Assembly (NCBI GenBank): GCA_002422505.1
Contig: DIVX01000021.1
Coordinates: forward strand, 29,913 to 43,811
Length of the DNA stretch: 13,899 nt
DNA from: Desulfovibrio sp. UBA6121
GTDB lineage: Bacteria; Desulfobacterota; Desulfovibrionia; Desulfovibrionales; Desulfovibrionaceae
Reading direction: 5' to 3'
Positions 5,888-12,755 of the stretch are shown piece after piece. Every line of letters starts with the position of its first letter. Position 1 is the stretch's first letter. The position numbers and the translations under genes are program-made. Under the pieces are notes generated by a model that did no database searches, was not told where the DNA came from, and saw nothing but the letters and a program-made list of their open reading frames with translations.

Positions 5888-7263
5888 GCGCGCAACCAGT
5901 CACTGTGGAGGCTCCGGCCTCCAAGTCCCTGTCGCACCGGGCGCTTATTTGCGCGGCCCTGGCCCAGGGGCACAGCAGCCTCTCCGGCGTGCTGGAAAGC
6001 CAGGACACCGAGCGCACCATGGCCTGCCTCACCGCCTGCGGGGCGTCCTTCGCCCGCGTAGGCGCGGGGGAATACCGCGTCAGCGGCATGCAAAACGGGC
6101 CAAAGGGCGGGCCTAAAAGCGGCGAAGCCCTGGCGGGCAAAGCCTTAACCGGCGAAGCCGCAGACCTGGACGTGGGCGAAAGCGGCACCACCTGCCGCCT
6201 GCTGGCGGGCGTTGTCACCGCTGGCCAGGGGCGTTTCCGCATCCACGGCGCGCCACGCATGCACGAACGCCCCCTGGGCGAGCCTGCCCGCGCCCTGGCC
6301 TCGCAGGGGGTGCGCTTCCACTTCGAGGCCAAGCCCGGCTACCCGCCCGTGGTCATAGAGACCCAGGGCCTGCCCGGCGGCGCGGTGGATGTGCGCCTGG
6401 AGGAGAGCAGCCAGTACCTTTCCGGCGTGCTGCTGGCCGCGCCCCTGGCGCGCGCGCCCATGACCATCGCCCTGAGCGGCAGCAAGGCCGTGAGCTGGCC
6501 GTACGTCTCCCTTACTCTGCAGACCATGGCCGACTTCGGCGCGCCTGCGGTGGTGGAGGCCCTGGGCGAAAACGGCTTCGCCCCGGTGGACCACAGGAGC
6601 GTGGCCCGCGCCGAGCCCGGCAAGCTGCGCTTCAAGGTAACCCCGGCCCCGTACCGCCCCCGCAGCCTGCGGGTCGAGGGCGACTGGAGCAACGCCTCCT
6701 ACTTCCTGGCCGCCGGAGCCGTGGGCAAGCGGCCCGTGCGCGTGCGCGGCCTGCGCCGCGACTCCCTCCAGGGCGACCGCGCCATTCTGGACATTCTGGC
6801 CGCCATGGGCGCGCAGGTTCACTGGGACGAGGACGGCGTTACGGTTTCGGCCCCGGCGGAGGGCGCGCTGCACGGCGTCAATGTCGACATGGGCGCCTGC
6901 CCGGACCTGGTGCCCACGGTGGCCGTGGCCGCCTGCTTCGCCGCAACGCCAAGCACAATCACCAACGTCGCCCACCTGCGCATAAAGGAGTGCGACCGCC
7001 TGGAAACCCTGGCCACCGAGATAGCCAAAACCGGCTGCGGGGCAAGCATGACCCTGGACAGCCTGACCATTTCCCCGGCGCCCCTGGAAAAGGGCCGCAG
7101 CGTGGCCTTTGGCGCGCGCGGCGACCACCGCATGGTCATGGGCCCGGCGCTGTTCTCCCTGGCCGGGCTCGCGGTCAGCTTCGACAACCCCGGCTGCGTG
7201 GCCAAGAGCTTCCCCGGCTTCTGGGGGGCCTTCGGCCCGGTTATTGACGGACAGGGGGCGTAA
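5884..7263 (+). CDS. aroA: 3-phosphoshikimate 1-carboxyvinyltransferase (EPSP synthase)
   Basis: The 459-residue enzyme transfers enolpyruvyl from PEP to shikimate 3-phosphate. Motifs visible are ASKSLSHRAL with Lys14 and Arg19, the PEP-loop version GESGTTCRLL (98-107), EGDWSNASYFLAAGA (265-279), ACPDLVPT with the candidate catalytic Asp341, RIKECDRL with Glu369, and DHRMVM (414-419). I chose the GTG at 5884, which overlaps the pheA stop (GTGA). A GGAGG (5873-5877) lies 6 nt before it, and the product then starts close to the usual AroA N-terminus. Residues about 71-93 form a Gly/Lys/Ala-rich insert before the GESGTT loop. The gene sits between the Phe and Tyr branch genes rather than with other shikimate genes, and a 3-nt gap leads into tyrA. 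Confidence 0.96.
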   Translation: MSAQPVTVEAPASKSLSHRALICAALAQGHSSLSGVLESQDTERTMACLTACGASFARVGAGEYRVSGMQNGPKGGPKSGEALAGKALTGEAADLDVGESGTTCRLLAGVVTAGQGRFRIHGAPRMHERPLGEPARALASQGVRFHFEAKPGYPPVVIETQGLPGGAVDVRLEESSQYLSGVLLAAPLARAPMTIALSGSKAVSWPYVSLTLQTMADFGAPAVVEALGENGFAPVDHRSVARAEPGKLRFKVTPAPYRPRSLRVEGDWSNASYFLAAGAVGKRPVRVRGLRRDSLQGDRAILDILAAMGAQVHWDEDGVTVSAPAEGALHGVNVDMGACPDLVPTVAVAACFAATPSTITNVAHLRIKECDRLETLATEIAKTGCGASMTLDSLTISPAPLEKGRSVAFGARGDHRMVMGPALFSLAGLAVSFDNPGCVAKSFPGFWGAFGPVIDGQGA

Positions 7264-7266
7264 CCC

Positions 7267-8040
7267 ATGGGGTTCGCGGGGATCAAAAACATCGCGATAG
7301 TCGGCGCACGCGGCCAGATGGGGGCGCTCTTCAAACGCGCCTTCCACAAGGCCGGGTACGCGGTAACCACCCTGGACCGGCCCTACCGGCCGGACGGCAG
7401 CGATGACGCCATCCGCGCCGCCGTGGCCGCGGCGGATCTGGCGCTCATCTCCGTGCCCGTTACCGCCACGCGTGAGGTGGCCCAGGCCCTGGCCCCGCAC
7501 CTGAAGCCCGGCGCCATCCTCTGCGACGTGTGCTCCGTGAAGGTGAACCCCCTGGCGCAAATGCTGGCGGCCTACACCGGGCCGGTGGTGGGCACGCATC
7601 CGCTGTTCGGACCGGTGATTCCAGAGGGCTTCGACCCGCGCGTGGCCATAACCCCGGGACGCGGCGACGGAGCAGCCGAGGCCGTGGCCGACGTGTTCGC
7701 GCGCTCCGGCTTTTCGCCCTTCGCCAGCACGGCGGAGGAGCACGACCGCGCCATGGCCGTGGTCCAGGGCCTCAACTTCATCACCACCACGGCCTACCTG
7801 GCCGCCGCCCGGCAAACCCCGGGCATAGAAAATTTCCGCACGCCCTCCTTCGAGCGCAGGCTTGAGGCGGCGCGCAAAATGCTGACGCAGGACCGCGAAC
7901 TGTTCCAGCTCATCAGCGAGGACAACCCCTTCCTGCAGGAGACCGTGCGCCAGTTCACGGCCTACCTTGATCTTGCCGCCGGGGGCGATCTCGATCTGCT
8001 TTCCGCCAGGGCCTCCTGGTGGTGGCGCAACACGGCATAG
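7267..8040 (+). CDS. tyrA: Prephenate dehydrogenase whose last codons may act as a Trp leader
   Basis: The 257-residue protein oxidatively decarboxylates prephenate to 4-hydroxyphenylpyruvate for Tyr. It has an N-terminal Rossmann domain with GARGQMG (13-19, as in E. coli TyrA GGRGQMG), VGTHPLFGP (108-116) with the likely catalytic His111, and the helical VVQGLNFITTTAYL region (165-178). It is shorter than most stand-alone homologues and shows no chorismate mutase or ACT domain, so no feedback site is visible. GGGGG precedes the ATG by a few bases. The end is odd: residues 250-257 are SWWWRNTA, with three consecutive TGG codons at 8017-8025. This resembles the tail of classical trp leader peptides, and the stop codon lies inside an RNA helix that competes with the following terminator. 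I read it as a real enzyme with a regulatory tail. Confidence 0.94.
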   Translation: MGFAGIKNIAIVGARGQMGALFKRAFHKAGYAVTTLDRPYRPDGSDDAIRAAVAAADLALISVPVTATREVAQALAPHLKPGAILCDVCSVKVNPLAQMLAAYTGPVVGTHPLFGPVIPEGFDPRVAITPGRGDGAAEAVADVFARSGFSPFASTAEEHDRAMAVVQGLNFITTTAYLAAARQTPGIENFRTPSFERRLEAARKMLTQDRELFQLISEDNPFLQETVRQFTAYLDLAAGGDLDLLSARASWWWRNTA

Positions 8041-8118
8041 GGACGCGGCTTTCGCCAGACGGCGGAAAGTGTCGACGAAGTGTTGGCCGCGTCCCTGGTG
8101 GGGGCGCGGTCTTTTTTT
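8017..8118 (+). promoter_or_regulatory. Trp attenuator before trpE, using the tyrA 3' end as leader peptide
   Basis: The only long gap in the operon (98 nt) holds two exclusive helices. In the antiterminator, AGGGACGCGGC (8039-8049) pairs perfectly over 11 bp with GCCGCGTCCCT (8086-8096), enclosing a small hairpin (8049-8056 with 8061-8069, one bulge). In the terminator, 8085-8095 pairs with 8101-8111. The shared strand is 8086-8095. The tyrA stop (8038-8040) lies at the outer edge of the antiterminator, and the three Trp codons are 13-21 nt before it. A ribosome waiting for Trp-tRNA would reach only to about 8037 and leave the antiterminator free. A ribosome at the stop would cover 8039-8049 and favour termination. 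I saw no strong protector hairpin. The pairings are seen; the mechanism is inferred. Confidence 0.78.
8085..8118 (+). terminator. Intrinsic terminator between tyrA and trpE
   Basis: GGCCGCGTCCC (8085-8095) pairs with GGGGCGCGGTC (8101-8111) around a UGGUG loop: eleven pairs, two of them G-U. Seven Ts follow (8112-8118). It lies in mid-operon, 20 nt before the trpE start, so it must be conditional unless trpE has a separate promoter. I saw no convincing one. Confidence 0.88.
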
Positions 8119-8138
8119 GTCATGAAACGGAGGGATTT

Positions 8139-9566
8139 ATGGATATTCGCCTGAAGCATTACGGAAAATGGCTCCCGGCAGACGTGCAGACGCCCATCAG
8201 CCTGTACCTGGGCCTGGTGGGAGACGCACCGGGCATCCTGCTGGAAAGCGCCGAGGTGGACGGCCGCCTGGGCCGCTTCAGCCTCATCGCCTGGGACTTC
8301 CGCCTGCTGGCGGAGCCTGTGGACGGCAAGCTCAAGCTGGACATCCGCGACGAACGCCTGGAGGGCTTACGCGCGCTGGAAGGCCTGGACTACATGGAAG
8401 GCGTGCGCGTGCTTCTTAAAAGCATAGAGATCGACCAGCCAGCGCTCAAGGAGCCCCTGCCCGCCCTTACCCGCGCCCTGCTGGGCTACCTGGGCTACAG
8501 CGTGGGCGGCATGCTGGAGCCCAAGCTTGCGGGCTGCATGCCGCCGGACCAGGCCGAGGCGCAACTGGTGCTGCCCGGCCAGGTGGTGCTGTACGACCAC
8601 CTGCGCCACCGCTGCTGCTACCTGAGCCTGGACGAAAACGGCAGCGACGGGCGCGGCGGCCCCAAGCCCGCCAAGCTGGGCGGCGCGGGCGGCTTCGACC
8701 TGACCTGCGAGGACCCCACGGCCACCCCCGGACGCGAGGAATACATGGAGCAGGTGCGCGAGGCCAAGCGCCTCATCACCGAGGGCGAAGGCATCCAGCT
8801 GGTGTTCTCCGTGCGCTTCGCCACGCCGTTTGCGGGCGAGCCGTTCGGGGTGTACCGTCGGCTTCGGCAGGCCAACCCCTCGCCCTTCATGTTCTTCATG
8901 CGCTTCGAGAACGAGACCCTGCTCGGCAGCTCGCCAGAGATGATGGTCAACTGCCAGGCCGGACGCCTGGAAGTGCGGCCCATTGCGGGCACCCGCCCGC
9001 GCGGCGTTACCGAGGTGCAGGACGCGGCCTTTGAAAAGGAGCTGCTGGCCGACCCCAAGGAACGCGCCGAACACGTAATGCTGGTGGACCTGGGCAGAAA
9101 CGACCTGGGGCGCATCGCCACCCCCGGCAGCGTGGAGGTGGCCAAGTTCATGTGCGTGGAGCGCTTCAGCCACGTCATGCACCTCACGAGCTACGTGGAG
9201 GCCGACCTGAAGGACGGGCTGGACGCCATCGACGTGCTGCAATCCACCTTCCCGGCGGGCACGGTGGCGGGCGCGCCCAAGATCTGGGCCATGGAGACCA
9301 TAGCCCGCGTGGAGAACATGGCGCGCGGGCCCTATGCCGGGGCCATGGGCTGGCTGGGCCTGGGCAAGGGCAAGGTGAACCTGGGCACGGGCATCACCAT
9401 CCGCAGCATGTGGCTGCGCGAGGGCGTGATGAACTGGCAGGCCGGGGCCGGGCTGGTGTACGACTCCGACCCGGAAAAGGAATGGCAGGAGTGCAACAAC
9501 AAGGCCCGCATCATTAAAGAGATTCTCTCCTCCAAGGGGGTTGGCGATGTTTTTGCTGATAGATAA
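8139..9566 (+). CDS. trpE: Anthranilate synthase component I
   Basis: The 475-residue large subunit makes anthranilate from chorismate using ammonia supplied by TrpG. The N-terminal regulatory region keeps the LLES motif (34-37), the Trp feedback site of known TrpE proteins. The catalytic half has LLGSSPEMMV (261-270), RPIAGTRPRG (280-289), LVDLGRNDLGR (315-325), HVMHLTSYV (345-353), FPAGTVAGAPK (371-381) and the C-terminal QAGAGLVYDSDPEKE (434-448). The ATG at 8139 follows a CGGAGGG ribosome site. Earlier in-frame starts would run through the attenuator and tyrA and were rejected. Its end overlaps trpG by 20 nt, which suggests balanced translation of the two subunits. Confidence 0.97.
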   Translation: MDIRLKHYGKWLPADVQTPISLYLGLVGDAPGILLESAEVDGRLGRFSLIAWDFRLLAEPVDGKLKLDIRDERLEGLRALEGLDYMEGVRVLLKSIEIDQPALKEPLPALTRALLGYLGYSVGGMLEPKLAGCMPPDQAEAQLVLPGQVVLYDHLRHRCCYLSLDENGSDGRGGPKPAKLGGAGGFDLTCEDPTATPGREEYMEQVREAKRLITEGEGIQLVFSVRFATPFAGEPFGVYRRLRQANPSPFMFFMRFENETLLGSSPEMMVNCQAGRLEVRPIAGTRPRGVTEVQDAAFEKELLADPKERAEHVMLVDLGRNDLGRIATPGSVEVAKFMCVERFSHVMHLTSYVEADLKDGLDAIDVLQSTFPAGTVAGAPKIWAMETIARVENMARGPYAGAMGWLGLGKGKVNLGTGITIRSMWLREGVMNWQAGAGLVYDSDPEKEWQECNNKARIIKEILSSKGVGDVFADR

Positions 9567-10131
9567 CTTCGACTCCTTCACCTTCAATCTGGTGCAGGCC
9601 TTCCAGCAACTGGGGGCCGACCCGGTGGTGTACCGCAACGACCGCGCCGAGTTGCTGGACCCGGCCTTTGTGGCGGGACTTACGCGGGTGGTGCTTTCCC
9701 CCGGCCCCAGCAGGCCGGAAAACGCGGGCAATTGCCTGAAGTTTTTGGCCCTGCTGGAAAAAACAGGCATGAACGTGCCGGTGCTGGGCGTGTGCCTGGG
9801 CCACCAGACCCTGGGGCACTTCGCCGGGGCGTCCGTGGTCCGGGCCGAGCGCATAATGCACGGCAAGACCAGCCCCGTGGAGCACGACGGCACGGATGTC
9901 TTCGCCGGGCTGCCCAATCCTTTCGAGGTGTGCCGCTACCACTCCCTGCTGGTGCTGGCGCACGAGGCCCCGGAAAAACTGCGCGTCACCGCCAAAACGG
10001 CCGAAGGCGAAGTCATGGGCATGGTCTACACCGACCGCCCCTGGAGCGGCGTGCAGTTCCACCCGGAATCCATATTGACCCCGGACGGCCCCAAGCTTCT
10101 GGCCAACTTCCTGGCCAAACCCGCAGCGTAG
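9547..10131 (+). CDS. trpG: Anthranilate synthase component II (glutamine amidotransferase)
   Basis: The 194-residue class I glutamine amidotransferase releases ammonia from glutamine for TrpE. The N-terminus MFLLIDNFDSFTFNLVQ is typical. The oxyanion region is SPGPSRPENAG (51-61), the nucleophile is Cys83 in GVCLGHQTLG, and the other triad members are His172 and Glu174 in FHPES. It is a stand-alone domain, not fused to TrpD or TrpE. The ATG at 9547 was preferred over the TTG at 9541 because AAGGGGG (9534-9540) then lies 6 nt away and the start matches the family. An 11-nt gap leads to trpD. A dual role with para-aminobenzoate synthase cannot be excluded from the sequence. Confidence 0.97.
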   Translation: MFLLIDNFDSFTFNLVQAFQQLGADPVVYRNDRAELLDPAFVAGLTRVVLSPGPSRPENAGNCLKFLALLEKTGMNVPVLGVCLGHQTLGHFAGASVVRAERIMHGKTSPVEHDGTDVFAGLPNPFEVCRYHSLLVLAHEAPEKLRVTAKTAEGEVMGMVYTDRPWSGVQFHPESILTPDGPKLLANFLAKPAA

Positions 10132-10142
10132 AGGGAGGGCGT

Positions 10143-11174
10143 ATGGCCATCGACATGCGCGATATTCTGGATACCCTGGGCAACCGGGGGCACCTGAGCG
10201 AAGACCAGGCCGCCTTCGCCTTCCAGCAGCTCTTCGAGGGGCTGCTCAGCCCGGCGCAGGCCGGGGCGCTGCTCATGGGCCTGCGGGCCAAGGGCGAAAC
10301 CCCGGTGGAGCTGGCCTGCGCGGCAAAGGCCGGCCTGGCCAAGGCGCGGCTGGTTAGCGGCCTGCCCACGGACGCCCCCATTCTGGACATTGTGGGCACC
10401 GGGGGCGACCGCACCTCCAGCTTCAACTGCTCGTCCGCCGTGTCGCTCTACCTTGCGGCCCTGGGCCACCGGGTGGTGAAGCACGGCAACCGGGCGGTGT
10501 CGTCCTCCAGCGGCAGCGCCGACGCCCTGGAGGGCCTGGGCCTGCCGCTGTCCATCGGGCCGGAGCAGGTGGCGGGGGAGCTGGCCAAAACCGGCTTCGT
10601 GTTCCTGTTTGCGCCAAACTACCACCCGGCCTTTGCGCACATAGCCCCCGTGCGCCGGGAGCTTGGCGTGCGCACCCTGTTCAACCTCATGGGGCCGCTG
10701 TTGAACCCCGCGCGCCCTAGCCACCAGTTGCTGGGCGTGGGCCAGGCGGCGGCCCTGCCGCTTATGGCCAGCACCCTGGCCCGCACCGCGCCGAACGTCA
10801 CCGCCCTGGTCATCCACGGCGAAGACGGCCTCTCCGCCAGTGGCGAGGGCGGCTTCGACGAGCTGACGCCCTTCGGCCCCACCACGGGCTTCGAGGTGAC
10901 GGGCGGCCAGACCAAACCCTTCCGCCTGGACCCCAAGGAATACGGCCTGGCCGGGCACGCCCCGCAGGACGTGCGCGTAGACGACAAGCCCGCCGCCCTG
11001 GCCGCCATCAAGGCCGTGCTTACGGGGCGCGCCAACCCGGCCATGCAGGCCATGACCGCCCTCAACCTGGGCGCGGCGATCATGCTGGCCACGGGCAAGC
11101 CCCTGGCCGCCTGCATGGCCGAAGCCAGGGAGGCCGTGGCCGAGGGCGCCGCCAGGAGGTTCGCCGGTGAATAA
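10143..11174 (+). CDS. trpD: Anthranilate phosphoribosyltransferase
   Basis: The 343-residue enzyme transfers phosphoribose from PRPP to anthranilate. PRPP-binding GTGGD is at 85-89, followed by SFNCSSA. The anthranilate/PRPP loop KHGNRAVSSSSGSAD is at 113-127, NLMGPLLNP at 181-189, and the metal-binding acidic pair Asp239-Glu240 in GGFDEL. Residue 90 is Arg where many homologues have Gly (GTGGDG). The ATG at 10143 is preceded by AGGGAGG (10132-10138). The frame upstream of it overlaps trpG and is not conserved. The stop overlaps the trpC start by 8 nt. Confidence 0.96.
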   Translation: MAIDMRDILDTLGNRGHLSEDQAAFAFQQLFEGLLSPAQAGALLMGLRAKGETPVELACAAKAGLAKARLVSGLPTDAPILDIVGTGGDRTSSFNCSSAVSLYLAALGHRVVKHGNRAVSSSSGSADALEGLGLPLSIGPEQVAGELAKTGFVFLFAPNYHPAFAHIAPVRRELGVRTLFNLMGPLLNPARPSHQLLGVGQAAALPLMASTLARTAPNVTALVIHGEDGLSASGEGGFDELTPFGPTTGFEVTGGQTKPFRLDPKEYGLAGHAPQDVRVDDKPAALAAIKAVLTGRANPAMQAMTALNLGAAIMLATGKPLAACMAEAREAVAEGAARRFAGE

Positions 11175-12036
11175 GCCCAACAAGATGCTGGCGCGCTTCC
11201 GCGAGGCGCAGTTGCCGGGCATCCACCGTTTGCGCGCGCTTTCCGCTTCCGGCCAGTTGCCCGCGCCCTGGGAATTCCCCACCCGCGAGGGCAGGCCCTG
11301 CTTCTCCCGCGCCCTGCGCGCGGGCGGCAGTCCGGCCATCATTGCAGAGTACAAGCGCGCCTCGCCCTCGCGCGGGGTCATCAACACAGAGCTAACCCCG
11401 GCGGACGTGGCCCGCATGTACGCGGCCAACGGCGCGGCGGCGTTCTCCGTGCTGACGGAGGAAGCCCACTTCCAGGGCAGCCTGGGCTACCTGGCCGACA
11501 TGGCCTTTGCGGGCAAACCGATGCTGCGCAAAGACTTTCTCCTCGACCCCTTGCAGGTGGCGGAGACGGCGGCCACCCCGGCCTCGGCGCTTCTGCTCAT
11601 TATGCGCATGTTCGACGGCGCGGACGACGTGCGCGAAATGATCGGGCTGGCGGCCGAGCATGGCCTCGAATGCGTGTGCGAGGTGTTCGACGAGGCCGAC
11701 CTGGACATGGCCCGCTGGGCCGGCGCGGAGATCATCCAGGTAAACAACCGCGACCTGGACCTGCTGGTGACGGACCTGGACGTTTCGCGGCGGCTGGTGC
11801 GCACGCGCGGCCAGGGCGAGCTGTGGATCAGCGCCAGCGGCCTGGACTGCCCGGCGCAGCTGGAGGAGATGGCGGACCTTGGCTTCGACGCCGTGCTCAT
11901 AGGCACCTCGCTGATGAGCCGCCCGGACCCCGGCGCGGCCCTGGCCGAGCTGGCCCAGGTGGGCCTGGAGCGCAAGGCCCGGCGCGAGGCCGAACGCCAG
12001 GCCGCCCACGACGGCGGCAGGAGTGCGGCCCGATGA
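11167..12036 (+). CDS. trpC: Indole-3-glycerol phosphate synthase
   Basis: The 289-residue TIM-barrel enzyme closes the indole ring from CdRP. Family motifs are IAEYKRASPSRG with Glu61 and Lys63, FSVLTEEAHFQGS (93-105), LRKDFLLDP with the general acid Lys122, CEVFDEADL with Glu172, and QVNNRDLD with Asn193. The usual SESG motif is SASG here (222-225), so the conserved Glu is Ala223. A GTG start at 11167 is supported by AGGAGG (11154-11159) at 7-nt spacing; it overlaps the end of trpD. The C-terminal 20 residues are a charged tail, and the stop overlaps the trpF ATG (ATGA). It is separate from TrpF, unlike the E. coli fusion. Confidence 0.95.
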   Translation: MNKPNKMLARFREAQLPGIHRLRALSASGQLPAPWEFPTREGRPCFSRALRAGGSPAIIAEYKRASPSRGVINTELTPADVARMYAANGAAAFSVLTEEAHFQGSLGYLADMAFAGKPMLRKDFLLDPLQVAETAATPASALLLIMRMFDGADDVREMIGLAAEHGLECVCEVFDEADLDMARWAGAEIIQVNNRDLDLLVTDLDVSRRLVRTRGQGELWISASGLDCPAQLEEMADLGFDAVLIGTSLMSRPDPGAALAELAQVGLERKARREAERQAAHDGGRSAAR

Positions 12037-12743
12037 GCGCCTCCGCTGCGGTTCCTCAGGCAGGCAAACTGCTGGTCAAGGTGTGCGGCATAACCCGCGA
12101 AGCCGACGTGCGCCTGTGCGCCGAGCTTGGGGCCGATCTGCTGGGCTTCATTTTCCACCCCGGCAGCCCGCGCAACACCACGCCAGAGTTCCCGGCGCGG
12201 CTGAAAACCCCCGGCGTGCGCAAGGTGGGGCTCTTTGTGCGCCAGAACCCCATGGAGGCCCTGAGCATCATGGCCGCAGGCCGGCTGGACCTGGCGCAGC
12301 TGCACGGCGGCCAGACCGAGTCCTACTGCGCGGCCCTGGCCTCGCGCATCGGCGCGGAGCGCATCATCAAGGTCTTCTGGCCGGAAAAGGCCGCCAGCCT
12401 GGAGGAATTCCAGGCCGAGCTGGACCGCTACGCCCCCTACTGCGCGCTGATGCTGGCCGATGCGGGCGCAGGCGGCGGCGGGCATGGCCGGGCCATTGAC
12501 GGCCACGGAGCAGAAATACTGGCCGCCGCGCGCTTCCCCAGGCCCTGGCTGCTGGCCGGGGGCCTTGCGCCCGCCAACATCGAGGCCATGCTTTCCCAAT
12601 TCCGGCACAGCGGCTGCGGCCCGGCCGGGCTGGACATCAACTCCGGCGTGGAGAGCGCGCCCGGAGCCAAGGACGAAACACTGCTGCGCCAGGCCTTCGC
12701 CGTCATCAACGCGGCCAATGCCCAAAACGCGGCCAAAAACTAA
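12033..12743 (+). CDS. trpF: Phosphoribosylanthranilate isomerase
   Basis: The 236-residue TIM-barrel enzyme isomerises PRA to CdRP. It has VKVCGIT with the general-base Cys18, GFIFHPGSPR (38-47), KVGLFV (64-69), LAQLHGGQT (88-96), the putative general acid Asp143 in LLADAGAGGGGHG, LLAGGLAPANI (173-183) and GLDINSGVESAPGAKD (199-214). It starts at the ATG that overlaps the trpC stop; AGGAG (12019-12023) lies 9 nt upstream. The product of this reaction is the TrpC substrate, and the genes are translationally coupled. The last residues are Ala/Asn-rich, then 12 nt separate it from trpB. Confidence 0.95.
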   Translation: MSASAAVPQAGKLLVKVCGITREADVRLCAELGADLLGFIFHPGSPRNTTPEFPARLKTPGVRKVGLFVRQNPMEALSIMAAGRLDLAQLHGGQTESYCAALASRIGAERIIKVFWPEKAASLEEFQAELDRYAPYCALMLADAGAGGGGHGRAIDGHGAEILAAARFPRPWLLAGGLAPANIEAMLSQFRHSGCGPAGLDINSGVESAPGAKDETLLRQAFAVINAANAQNAAKN

Positions 12744-12755
12744 CGAGGTGTTCCC

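Noticed and set aside
8019..8138. Extended N-terminus of TrpE from an earlier in-frame ATG
   Set aside because: It would overlap the end of tyrA and translate through the attenuator hairpins. The ATG at 8139 has a strong CGGAGGG site and gives a normal TrpE start.
8122..8154. A ten-codon frame (ATG AAA CGG ... TGA) containing one Trp codon just before trpE, considered as a separate trp leader
   Set aside because: It lies after the terminator and overlaps the trpE ribosome site, so it cannot steer the choice between terminator and antiterminator.
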